Below, piece by piece: positions 51,475 to 59,179 of a stretch of 64,000 bases of DNA (the first letter of the stretch is position 1; every line of letters starts with the position of its first letter). Made by a program: the position numbers and the translations under genes. Origin of the DNA: Periweissella fabaria (lineage in GTDB: Bacteria > Bacillota > Bacilli > Lactobacillales > Lactobacillaceae); the NCBI RefSeq assembly GCF_918814575.1, contig NZ_CAKKNS010000005.1:62001-126000 (forward strand), given 5' to 3'. The notes below the pieces were generated by a model. That model saw nothing but the letters and a program-made list of their open reading frames with translations. It was not told where the DNA came from and searched no databases.

Positions 51475-51500
51475 TAATTCGCACCCGGATGAGCCGATAA
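51475..51500 (+). promoter_or_regulatory. sigma-28 (FliA) promoter for the FlgM-like gene
   Basis: TAAT (51475-51478) and GCCGATAA (51493-51500) are 14 nt apart, about 30 nt before the ATG at 51531. Confidence 0.78.
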
Positions 51501-51530
51501 TATAGCAAGCAAACTTACGGAGGGTCCGCT

Positions 51531-51782
51531 ATGAATATTAACCGCATTGACGACTATAATCGCAACTTCACCGCGCTTAATGCGGCAGGGAAGACAACCC
51601 CAATGTTACACTTAACCCAGCAAGTCTTACCAGAAATCAACGTGACACCCAAAGACAGCTATAATATTTCATTTGCGGCCCAAGAACGTGCGCGGACCCA
51701 TGCCCATGAAGCATCCTTAACTAAGTTGGCCGCCCAGGTGAATCAAAAGATTAACGCCCACGCGGAGCACTTTAAAGCTTAA
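51531..51782 (+). CDS. Degenerate FlgM-like protein
   Basis: This 83-residue protein begins MNINRIDDYNRNFTALN and has YNISFAAQERARTHA, which resemble the N-terminus (MKIN...YxRNY) and the ISSAAKE segment of Bacillus FlgM as I remember it. The last helix (LTKLAAQVNQKI) resembles the end of the real FlgM next door (LDKLAAKLTTEM), but the IRSQIATGEYKV segment that contacts sigma-28 is absent. GGAGGG precedes the ATG. It has its own FliA-type promoter and a similarly organised neighbour. Function is unknown; it could be a decoy, a partial anti-sigma factor or a relic. Confidence 0.7.
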   Translation: MNINRIDDYNRNFTALNAAGKTTPMLHLTQQVLPEINVTPKDSYNISFAAQERARTHAHEASLTKLAAQVNQKINAHAEHFKA

Positions 51783-51809
51783 GAAATTAGTAAATCCTGT
51801 GGGCTGACT

Positions 51810-51835
51810 TAAATTCTGGTCACAAGCGCCGATAG
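51810..51835 (+). promoter_or_regulatory. sigma-28 (FliA) promoter for flgM-flgN-flgK-flgL
   Basis: TAAA (51810-51813) and GCCGATAG (51828-51835) are 14 nt apart, about 58 nt before flgM. Confidence 0.78.
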
Positions 51836-51893
51836 TATAAGAGATAATCAAAATTAACCATCTATATAAATCTAACCTGGAGGAAATGAACCG

Positions 51894-52196
51894 ATGAACA
51901 TTGATCGAGGATACAACGAATATAACAAGCAAGTTAACTTGATGGCCAAGCAAAATACGGCGCTCCCAACAAGTACCCCCGCCACAAGTATGAGCGCTAA
52001 AGTCGCGAAGTTACTTGAATTTTCACAGACCGCCCAACAAATTGCCCACCCAACGGCTGCAACTACGGGCGAAGAACATGTTGATCATGCGAAATTAATG
52101 GCGATTCGCAGTCAAATTGCGACTGGTGAATACAAAGTCGATCTGGATAAATTAGCAGCTAAATTAACAACTGAAATGCACGACCAACAAAAGTAG
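51894..52196 (+). CDS. flgM: Anti-sigma-28 factor FlgM
   Basis: FlgM holds FliA inactive until it is exported through the finished hook. The 100 residues are mostly disordered-type sequence up to about 65, then the conserved sigma-binding part LMAIRSQIATGEYKVDLDKLAAKLTTEM. GGAGG precedes the ATG. It is the first gene of flgM-flgN-flgK-flgL and lies behind a FliA-type promoter, giving a feedback loop. Confidence 0.9.
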   Translation: MNIDRGYNEYNKQVNLMAKQNTALPTSTPATSMSAKVAKLLEFSQTAQQIAHPTAATTGEEHVDHAKLMAIRSQIATGEYKVDLDKLAAKLTTEMHDQQK

Positions 52197-52209
52197 TTAG
52201 GTGGAAACG

Positions 52210-52569
52210 ATGAACGAACAACATTTTTATGGTAAATTAACCCAATTTTTGCGCTTATTGCAAACGGAAAATAAAGTTTTAAAAGCCAATCAAGCTGATA
52301 AATTACCAGCCATCGTGGCCCAAAAAGAAACTTTTGTAACCGTGTTAAATGATTATCTTGGTGAAGTGACGCCGCGCATTAAGGCGGTGGTTGCCCAAAT
52401 TAAATTATTGCAGGAACAAAATTTGTTATTAACGCAATTGGAAATGGATTATCAAAAAATGTTAATGGATGCGGTGCGTGAATCAGTTAAAGCGACCCGC
52501 AATCCATATGGTAAAGCTCAACCCGCCCAAGCCCCCGCGGCAACGCTAGTGGTCAATACGGATATGTAG
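52210..52569 (+). CDS. flgN: Flagellar export chaperone FlgN
   Basis: FlgN escorts FlgK and FlgL to the export gate. The 119 residues are helical with FYGKLTQFLRLLQTENKVLKANQADKLPAIVAQKE, typical of the FlgN family, and a C-terminal tail with RNPYGKA. The ATG after AGGTGG is chosen over a GTG three codons upstream. It lies directly before its client flgK. Confidence 0.88.
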   Translation: MNEQHFYGKLTQFLRLLQTENKVLKANQADKLPAIVAQKETFVTVLNDYLGEVTPRIKAVVAQIKLLQEQNLLLTQLEMDYQKMLMDAVRESVKATRNPYGKAQPAQAPAATLVVNTDM

Positions 52570-52578
52570 GAGAACGAT

Positions 52579-54165
52579 ATGAATTTATTTGGAACATTAA
52601 ATACGGCTACGACTGGTTTAGGGGTCAATGAAATGGCCTTGCAAACGACGAGTCACAATATAGCCAATGCTAACAATCCGTATTACTCACGGCAACGCGT
52701 TGATATTGAAACGATGCCGGCGATGCACTTTGCGGGGGTTGGTGACATTGGGATGGGGGCGCGGGCTGGTTCGGTGCAACGGATTAGTGATAGCTTCGTC
52801 CAAGGTCAACTCAACCAAGTTGGTGGCGTGTTAAACAGTTATAGTGAGCGCGCGAATGTGTTAGGCCAATTGGAAGGGTACTACAACGAACCGTCATCAA
52901 CGGGGATTTTGAGTCAGATTGATAAAATGAATGCCGCTTGGACTAATTTTGCCAATGACCCATCGGTTTCAGGGATTCAAACGACCGTGGTAGGGGCAAC
53001 GCAAACCGTGGCCAATTCAATTAACCAATTGGCTAACAATGTGCAAGCCTTACAAAGTAACACCGTCAGTACCGTTGCTAAAAATGCGATGGACTTCAAC
53101 CAAACAATTAACCAACTAGATACATTAAACAAGCAAATCTATAACATGAGCCAAAATGGTGACCAACCAAATGATTTGTTGGATACCCGTGATCAAATTA
53201 TTCAAAAGCTCTCAAGCATGGCTGATACGACGACGACAATTGACCAATACGGTCGTGCCACGGTGGCCCTTAATATGCCAGGAACTGATGGTAAAGCAAC
53301 CCCGACACCCATTTTGGATGCGGATGGGGTCAAAGGGACCTTGGGGGTTGTGGATGCTAAGGCGGCGGGTGTGATTACGGCGACAACTGATGTGAACAGT
53401 GAAAACAGTGCGCTTGCGGTGCCAGGAAATGGTAAAGCTGGAGATGTTGTCTTTGTGGCTAACAATACGAAAACGGCGACACCAGTAACGATTAGTAGTG
53501 GGACGATTCAAGGGGACCAACAAGCCCTCAGTGATTTAAGTGACCAAATGGGTAAGTTAAACAAATTTGCTTACCAATTGGCGACCGCTACGAACACGTT
53601 AATGAGTGCCAATGGTGTGTCAGCCGATAAGTTAATGTTTACTTTTAAAGGCGTAACCGGTCAAGCTAACCCGCAACCCGCCTACGATCCTAAAGTTAAC
53701 TACGCGGCCAACTTACAAGTTAATGCCACGATTGCCAATAACCCCAGTCAATTACAAGCGGGGGTCGGAACTAATCCGGATGCCGGGGATGGTAAATTAG
53801 CCCAAGCGATTGCTCACTTACAAAACACTAAGTTAGCTGATCCCGCCAGTGGTAAAGGCTTGACGTTGAGTGCGGATAACTTATCATTTGTCGATGATGC
53901 AACCGGGGCGACGGTATCGGGGATGTACAACGATATCGTGACCCAAAACGGGATTGTGACGCAAGCCGCCAACAATAATGCCCAAACGCAATTGGCCTTA
54001 CTCCAACAAGTCCAAGCTAAGCAACAATCGATTTCAGGCGTTAATATGAACGAAGAAATGTCCAATGTTATTAAGTTCCAACAAGGCTTCCAAGCCAACG
54101 CGAAGATGATTTCCGTAGTTAACGAAATGTTGGATACTTTGATTAACCGAACAGGAGTTAACTAA
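52579..54165 (+). CDS. flgK: Flagellar hook-associated protein 1, FlgK
   Basis: FlgK is the first hook-filament junction protein. The 528 residues begin LFGTLNTATTGLGVNEMALQTTSHNIANANNPYYSRQRV and end GVNMNEEMSNVIKFQQGFQANAKMISVVNEMLDTLINRTG, both diagnostic. It overlaps flgL by one base. Confidence 0.96.
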   Translation: MNLFGTLNTATTGLGVNEMALQTTSHNIANANNPYYSRQRVDIETMPAMHFAGVGDIGMGARAGSVQRISDSFVQGQLNQVGGVLNSYSERANVLGQLEGYYNEPSSTGILSQIDKMNAAWTNFANDPSVSGIQTTVVGATQTVANSINQLANNVQALQSNTVSTVAKNAMDFNQTINQLDTLNKQIYNMSQNGDQPNDLLDTRDQIIQKLSSMADTTTTIDQYGRATVALNMPGTDGKATPTPILDADGVKGTLGVVDAKAAGVITATTDVNSENSALAVPGNGKAGDVVFVANNTKTATPVTISSGTIQGDQQALSDLSDQMGKLNKFAYQLATATNTLMSANGVSADKLMFTFKGVTGQANPQPAYDPKVNYAANLQVNATIANNPSQLQAGVGTNPDAGDGKLAQAIAHLQNTKLADPASGKGLTLSADNLSFVDDATGATVSGMYNDIVTQNGIVTQAANNNAQTQLALLQQVQAKQQSISGVNMNEEMSNVIKFQQGFQANAKMISVVNEMLDTLINRTGVN

Positions 54166-55139
54166 TGCGAATTTCTGAAAATACAACTTATAATAACTTT
54201 CTCTACAATTTAGGGAATAGTCAATCAAGCTTACAAGCGACGATGCAACAACTTTCAAGCCAACAACAAGTTAGCAAGCCATCGGATAATCCGTTGGCAG
54301 CGTCACAAATTATGGCGCTTAGTAGTTCATTAACGCAAAACAAAACGTATGCTAACACGATTAAAGATGCCATTAACCTTTCACAAACCCAAGATAGTGC
54401 CTTGAGTGGGTTAAGCGACCAAATGTTGCGGATTCGCACGTTAGTCCAGGCATCAGCCAATGGGGCGTATGGGCCGGATGAACTAAAGTCTAACAAAACG
54501 GAACTTAGCTCAGTGATGGCCAGTGTGGTTGATTCATTGAACGCCGATTATGGTGGCCGGTATGTCTTTGCCGGGACTAAAATCGATAAGCCACCTTTTG
54601 AATTGGTGAAAGCCACGGCTGATGACGCGGATAATAATGTGCAGGCCGGGGATATCATTGGCATTAAGTACAATGGTTCGACGACGAATCAAACGCGCTC
54701 GATTTCAAGTGGGGTTAGTATTGATTTAGCCACGAATGGTGCCAATATCGTGGGTGGGACAACCCAAGGTGGCGCGGGTACGCAACTCGGGGATTACTTT
54801 GCTAATGTGATTAAAACATTGAACACCGGTATTAGTAAACCTGATCAATTAGCAGCCGCACAGAGTTCCTTGGGTGGTGACTTACTCGGCCAAACATCGA
54901 ATTTCTCGGATAAAGTCGTGAATGTCCGAACAACGATTGGCGCGGTGGTGAACCGTTTAAATATTGCTAGTGCCCAAAACACGAGTCAAAACTTGAACTT
55001 AACGACGATGAAGTCCAACGTTCAAGACGTTGACATGGCCAAAGCCTACATGGAATACCAAAAGGATCAAACGACATATCAAAGTACCCTTGCGATGGGG
55101 ACGAAGATTATGAATACGACGATCTTGAATTATATGTAA
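54165..55139 (+). CDS. flgL: Flagellar hook-associated protein 3, FlgL
   Basis: FlgL is the second junction protein, 324 residues. It starts MRISENTTYNNFLYNLGNSQ, has SSQQQVSKPSDNPLAASQIMALSSSL, and ends DQTTYQSTLAMGTKIMNTTILNYM, a flagellin-like coiled-coil pair of termini. A family A hairpin repeat begins one base after its stop codon. Confidence 0.95.
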   Translation: MRISENTTYNNFLYNLGNSQSSLQATMQQLSSQQQVSKPSDNPLAASQIMALSSSLTQNKTYANTIKDAINLSQTQDSALSGLSDQMLRIRTLVQASANGAYGPDELKSNKTELSSVMASVVDSLNADYGGRYVFAGTKIDKPPFELVKATADDADNNVQAGDIIGIKYNGSTTNQTRSISSGVSIDLATNGANIVGGTTQGGAGTQLGDYFANVIKTLNTGISKPDQLAAAQSSLGGDLLGQTSNFSDKVVNVRTTIGAVVNRLNIASAQNTSQNLNLTTMKSNVQDVDMAKAYMEYQKDQTTYQSTLAMGTKIMNTTILNYM

Positions 55140-55140
55140 A

Positions 55141-55248
55141 GTGCGAACCTCCTCGGTAAACAGCGAGTACTAACGAAAATCACGTAATATGCGGTTTAGG
55201 CATATAAGTGATTTAAAGTTAGACGGAGGTGTTTGAGGAGGAGAGCAC
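55141..55248 (+). repeat. Family A long hairpin repeat, copy 2
   Basis: Stems in order are GTGC/GCAC, CCTCCTC (55148-55154)/GAGGAGG (55235-55241), CTAAC/GTTAG, AAATCAC/GTGATTT and an apical ATATGC/GCATAT. The internal segments CTCGGTA, GAGTACTAA and ACGGA match copy 1, while the outer stem differs in sequence but still pairs. No gene is present. It is the 3' region of the flgM-flgL transcript. Confidence 0.78.
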
Positions 55249-55351
55249 GTTTAGAGCGCCCACTACCTTCGACTTGGGTTATGAGTCAGTAGGTGATTGT
55301 GTATATGCGGCGGTATTTGCAGCGTTTTGCACGTTTAGTGCGTCGACTACC
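55245..55351 (+). repeat. Direct repeat and stacked hairpins after family A copy 2
   Basis: Two similar 23-nt segments, at 55245-55267 and 55329-55351, share GCACGTTTAG and end in ACTACC. Between them CACTAC/GTAGGTG with GACT/AGTC, and further on GGTATTT/AAATACC with GCAC/GTGC, can form hairpins. This looks like duplication of the family A right end. Confidence 0.55.
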
Positions 55352-55362
55352 AAAATACCATC

Positions 55363-55400
55363 AACACCCCCGGAAGCCACCCAACTTCCGGGGGTGTTTT
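55363..55400 (+). terminator. Terminator of the flgM-flgN-flgK-flgL unit
   Basis: AACACCCCCGGAAG and CTTCCGGGGGTGTT form a 14-bp GC-rich stem with an 8-nt loop followed by TT. It separates the hook-junction genes from the flagellin gene. The sequence 55401-55514 is AT-rich without other signals. Confidence 0.85.
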
Positions 55401-55514
55401 GCGGTAAATGGCCAGTCTAAAAGTAGCTTAGTAGTCGGTTTTATATAATATAAATACAATAAAATATCCTTAATAACATAATAAATAATTCTACAATTTA
55501 TTTGCGAAATTACT

Positions 55515-55540
55515 TAAATAATCGCTCGGTGGTCCGATAT
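55515..55540 (+). promoter_or_regulatory. sigma-28 (FliA) promoter for flagellin
   Basis: TAAA (55515-55518) and TCCGATAT (55533-55540) are 14 nt apart. The predicted transcript starts near 55547, just before a small hairpin (TGAG/CTCA, 55549-55561) that could protect the mRNA 5' end. GGAGA precedes the ATG. Confidence 0.85.
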
Positions 55541-55589
55541 ATATAGCATGAGGAAATCTCACAAATAAAAATTAAATGGAGAATTAATT

Positions 55590-56564
55590 ATGCGTATTAA
55601 CACAAACGTTGCAGCAATGAACACATACAACAACTTAGTTTCTGCTAACAGTATGAAAGCTAACTCATTGGCTAAATTATCATCAGGTTCACGGATCAAC
55701 AAGGCTGGGGATGACGCTGCCGGACTTGCTATCTCAGAAAAGATGAAAGCTCAAATCGGTGGTTTGACCCAAGCCAAGCGTAATGCCCAAGACGGTATTT
55801 CACTTGTTCAAACTGCTGAAGGTGCTTTGAACGAAACCCACTCAATCCTTGGCCGCATGCGTGACCTTACTGTTCAAAGCGCCAATGGTACTTTGAGCCA
55901 CGACGACCGTAAGCAAATTGATGCTGAATACCAATCATTACAAGGTGAAATCGATAAAATTGCAACAACTACCCAATTTAACGGTAAGAACTTGTTAAGT
56001 GGTAATGGCTCAAAGGATAAAACTACAGGATTAACTGGTGCTACTAAGTTCAGTTTCCAAGTTGGGGCTAACGCTGATCAAACCGTTGAAGCTTCTATTG
56101 GTGATATGAGTACAGCTGGTCTCTTTGGAACTGCTGCAACATCTGCCGCATCTGCCGTGTCTGGTCAACACTTGAGTCTTACAGGAGAAGTTGCATTATC
56201 TGCTGTTTCTGCTGCTCCTGCTGGTACGGTTACAGATCACGCTGCAACATCTGCAGCGTCAGTTGATGATCAAGATATTAAGACAGCCAACGATAACCTT
56301 GTTAAAATTGACAATGCTATCAAGGAAGTTTCTGACCAACGTTCTGCATTAGGTGCGACTCAAAATACCCTTGACCACACAATCAACAACTTGTCAGCAA
56401 CGACAACTAACTTGTCAGATGCTAACTCACGTATCCGTGACGTTGATATGGCCCAAGAAATGATGAACTTCACTAAGTCAAACATCTTGTCACAAGCATC
56501 AACTTCAATGCTTGCACAAGCTAATGCTATGCCTAACAGTGTGCTTTCATTGTTACAAGGTTAA
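55590..56564 (+). CDS. hag: Flagellin
   Basis: This is the filament subunit, 324 residues. The N-terminal D0/D1 part (MRINTNVAAMNTYNNL, LSSGSRINKAGDDAAGLAISEKM) and the C-terminal part (IRDVDMAQEMMNFTKSNILSQASTSMLAQANAMPNSVLSLLQG) are canonical. The central variable region (about 170-235) is short and rich in Ser, Thr and Ala, a plausible place for O-glycans. Codon use is strongly biased, fitting very high expression. A sigma-28 promoter and a terminator flank it, so it is a single-gene unit. Confidence 0.96.
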   Translation: MRINTNVAAMNTYNNLVSANSMKANSLAKLSSGSRINKAGDDAAGLAISEKMKAQIGGLTQAKRNAQDGISLVQTAEGALNETHSILGRMRDLTVQSANGTLSHDDRKQIDAEYQSLQGEIDKIATTTQFNGKNLLSGNGSKDKTTGLTGATKFSFQVGANADQTVEASIGDMSTAGLFGTAATSAASAVSGQHLSLTGEVALSAVSAAPAGTVTDHAATSAASVDDQDIKTANDNLVKIDNAIKEVSDQRSALGATQNTLDHTINNLSATTTNLSDANSRIRDVDMAQEMMNFTKSNILSQASTSMLAQANAMPNSVLSLLQG

Positions 56565-56616
56565 TTTTAAATTTGCTGTGATTAACAGCACTTAACTAAC
56601 ACAATAGAACTAAAAG

Positions 56617-56651
56617 AAATGGTTGAATTACTAAAATTCGACCATTTTTTT
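56617..56651 (+). terminator. Terminator after flagellin
   Basis: AAATGGTTGAATT and AATTCGACCATTT pair with one G-T, followed by a run of T. Confidence 0.85.
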
Positions 56652-56696
56652 GTGGCCATAAAAGTTAAGCAACCGTTAAGATAACACCGCATGAAT

Positions 56697-56723
56697 TAAT
56701 TTCCTGACCATCGCAGCCGATAT
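56697..56723 (+). promoter_or_regulatory. sigma-28 (FliA) promoter 1 for fliD operon
   Basis: TAAT (56697-56700) and a perfect GCCGATAT (56716-56723) are 15 nt apart, about 110 nt before fliD. Confidence 0.75.
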
Positions 56724-56763
56724 AATTCGTAACTAATTTAAAAAGAAATCACTAACTAGATAT

Positions 56764-56789
56764 TAACTTTCCGCCTAAATTGACGATAT
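56764..56789 (+). promoter_or_regulatory. Possible sigma-28 (FliA) promoter 2 for fliD operon
   Basis: TAAC (56764-56767) and GACGATAT (56782-56789) are 14 nt apart, 66 nt downstream of promoter 1. One base of the core differs from CCGATA. Confidence 0.5.
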
Positions 56790-56832
56790 ATTAACAAAGG
56801 CCGAAGCTAGTAGTGGCGATGAGGATAAGCAT

Positions 56833-58371
56833 ATGACAACTGATGGTGTTGGGGCGGCGGCTTCTAATCAATATTTAGGTCAATATTCGGGAGTATCATC
56901 CCAAACAATTGATCAACTGATCCAAGCCGATTCAATCCCGATGAACTTATTACAAAACCAAGTGCAAGATTTACAAGGCCAAGAACAAGCCTGGAGTGAT
57001 GTGCGTAGTCGCTTGACGAATTTTTTAAACGATGTCCAAGATTTACAAAAATCAGACACGTATAATTCCAAAGTTGCCAATAGTACGAATATGAGTGTCG
57101 CCACGATTAGCGGTGATGATACGGCCAGTGAGGGCAGCCACGATATTATTGTCAAGCAGCTTGCGACCGCGTCTAAGTGGACTGGTGGCCGGGTGAATAG
57201 TGTGCCTGATAGTAAGACGGCGCTAAATATTACTGGTAACTTCACGATTGATTTGAATCCCCAAGCGGATACGCCTACTGGGACCGATGGCAATCCGATT
57301 AATGTCCCGGGATTTACGATTGGGGATGGCAAGGCGACTAGTAGTAAAGTCGCGGTTGATATTAAGCCCGGCGACACGTTAAATTCGATTGTCACCCAGA
57401 TTAATGCCCAGACCAAAAACACGGATATTCAAGCATCAATTGTCGATAACCACCTTGTCTTTACGAGTACCCAGACCGGGAAAGCATCCTTCAGTGTGGA
57501 TAGTAGTTCAACGGCCGGGATTGCCGACCAACTTGGCTTAGGCACGTCCCAAGCAACTACTAACCAAGGTCAATCAGCGCTTTTTTCATTAGATGGCTTA
57601 CCAATTACCCGGAACACCAATAACGTGACTGATGTTTTGGATGGCGCCACGATTACGCTGGCTGGGGTTAGTGCCACGAGTGGGACGGGGGCTGATGCTA
57701 CTGCGACACCAACGACTTTATCCTTGGCCGATGATACGAGTAAGTTTCAAGGTGCAGTCTCAAAAATGGTTGACCAATATAACAGCTTGATGGGCTTAAT
57801 TAGCTCAGATTTGGACCCAGGTGACCCGACCAAAGCGGATAACCAAACAGGGGCTCTCGTTGGGGATGCGACCTTAACGCAACTCGAAGAATCGCTGGAA
57901 AACATGGTGACTGAAGGCGTGAGCGGGGGGAATCCCGCTAGTCCTAATAAGACGTCAGATTCAGTCGGGATTTCATTTATTGATAAAAATGGTACGCTGG
58001 GGCTTGATACTGATAAATTCAGTAAAGCTCTTAAAGCTGATCCGCAAGCGGTGAAAGATTTCTTTTACAGCGCCGATACTGATGCGAAAACCGGGATTGT
58101 CAGCAATGAACGCGGCTATGCGACGGACTTAGCGAAGTTAACGAATTCATATTTGGTTAACTCAACTGGCAACCAAGGGATTATCGCCTTAACGACCGCT
58201 GGCTTTGACTCAACGATTCAAGATTTGAACACGCAAATTAGTAATTTTCAAGATCAATTAACCGCTAAACGGGCCGAATACGTGACCCAGTTTAGTGCTT
58301 TAGATAGCTTTATGGCCCAAGCTCAATCACAAATGACCTACTTTAGTTCACAGATTGGGGCCGGGATTTAA
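56833..58371 (+). CDS. fliD: Flagellar filament cap protein FliD
   Basis: FliD caps the filament and promotes flagellin folding. The 512 residues have the N-terminal segment SSQTIDQLIQADSIPMNLLQNQVQDLQGQEQAWSDVRSRL, a KQLATASKW segment, and the C-terminal coiled coil IQDLNTQISNFQDQLTAKRAEYVTQFSALDSFMAQAQSQMTYF. It heads the fliD-fliT-fliS unit, which appears to continue into the glycosyltransferase genes. Confidence 0.94.
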   Translation: MTTDGVGAAASNQYLGQYSGVSSQTIDQLIQADSIPMNLLQNQVQDLQGQEQAWSDVRSRLTNFLNDVQDLQKSDTYNSKVANSTNMSVATISGDDTASEGSHDIIVKQLATASKWTGGRVNSVPDSKTALNITGNFTIDLNPQADTPTGTDGNPINVPGFTIGDGKATSSKVAVDIKPGDTLNSIVTQINAQTKNTDIQASIVDNHLVFTSTQTGKASFSVDSSSTAGIADQLGLGTSQATTNQGQSALFSLDGLPITRNTNNVTDVLDGATITLAGVSATSGTGADATATPTTLSLADDTSKFQGAVSKMVDQYNSLMGLISSDLDPGDPTKADNQTGALVGDATLTQLEESLENMVTEGVSGGNPASPNKTSDSVGISFIDKNGTLGLDTDKFSKALKADPQAVKDFFYSADTDAKTGIVSNERGYATDLAKLTNSYLVNSTGNQGIIALTTAGFDSTIQDLNTQISNFQDQLTAKRAEYVTQFSALDSFMAQAQSQMTYFSSQIGAGI

Positions 58372-58396
58372 CCACTGGTAAATGAAAGGAGTCGGC

Positions 58397-58726
58397 ATGT
58401 TATCAACAACAGACCGCATTATTATTGATATGTTGGGGCATAATTTGGAGCGCGCCGCGACTAGTCCGGAAGCGATTCAAGAAGTGTTGCGCGTTAACGA
58501 CCAACTATTGGCCAAGCTAACGCTGATTGATTACACAGCGTTAGCCGCTGATGAGCAGTTATTAATCCAAAATATTCAAAATAAATTTCAACATTTGTTA
58601 GTCGGCATCGAGCAACAAAAAAATGCCGTCCAAGCACAAATTATGACGATGACGCAAAAAAAATCAACCGTCGCGGCCTACATGCAATATGATGCGCAGG
58701 CGACTTTCATTAACCGGGATGTATAA
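58397..58726 (+). CDS. fliT: FliT-like flagellar chaperone
   Basis: This 109-residue helical protein has no strong motif that I recognise. Its length, its helix-rich Leu/Gln pattern (VNDQLLAKLTLIDYTALAADEQLLIQNIQNKFQ) and its position between fliD and fliS fit FliT, the FliD chaperone. In Bacillus the order is fliD-fliS-fliT, so it is swapped here. The ATG at 58397, 6 nt after AAAGGAG, is chosen over one five codons upstream. Confidence 0.6.
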   Translation: MLSTTDRIIIDMLGHNLERAATSPEAIQEVLRVNDQLLAKLTLIDYTALAADEQLLIQNIQNKFQHLLVGIEQQKNAVQAQIMTMTQKKSTVAAYMQYDAQATFINRDV

Positions 58727-58740
58727 GGAGAAAATGACCC

Positions 58741-59112
58741 ATGATGAACTACCAACAAACGAACCAAAGTTATTTAAAAAACCAAGTGATGAGTGCTAGT
58801 CCCGCCCAATTGATTAGCATGTTAATGGCCGGCGCGATTAAGAATGTTAAGTTAGCCCAAAAGGCGATTGAAGCGGCAGACAAGCCTAAGACCCACGCCA
58901 AGATTCTCTTAGCCCAAGACATTATTTTGGAACTTAAATACGCGGTTAACCAAGATGTGGAAGGTTCAGTGGGCCCAGAATTGATCAACTTATACGACTA
59001 CATGTACGAACAATTAGTCCAAGCCAACATCAATAACGACCCGGCTAAATTAGCCGAAGTCGATACGTTGATGACGGATTTGTTAACGACTTGGAAACAG
59101 ATTGAAGTATAA
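58741..59112 (+). CDS. fliS: Flagellin export chaperone FliS
   Basis: FliS binds the flagellin C-terminus before export. The 123 residues show NQVMSASPAQLISMLMAGAIKNVKLAQKAIE, LAQDIILELKYAVNQDVEG and LYDYMYEQLVQANINNDPAKLAEVDTLMTDLLTTWKQ, all typical. AAGGAG lies 10 nt before the ATG. Confidence 0.95.
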   Translation: MMNYQQTNQSYLKNQVMSASPAQLISMLMAGAIKNVKLAQKAIEAADKPKTHAKILLAQDIILELKYAVNQDVEGSVGPELINLYDYMYEQLVQANINNDPAKLAEVDTLMTDLLTTWKQIEV

Positions 59113-59179
59113 ATTTAGGCGCGATTAGACTAGATTAGTTTAACCGTGCTTTTTATTACAATATATTAGGAGAACTACA

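Noticed and set aside
55229-55420. 63-codon open frame after flgL
   Set aside because: It runs through hairpin repeats and the GC-rich terminator, lacks a ribosome site and resembles no family.
59139-59167. TTTAAC-17-TATATT promoter before the first glycosyltransferase gene
   Set aside because: The transcript would start at or after the AGGAG ribosome site, leaving no usable leader; read-through from fliS is the simpler explanation.
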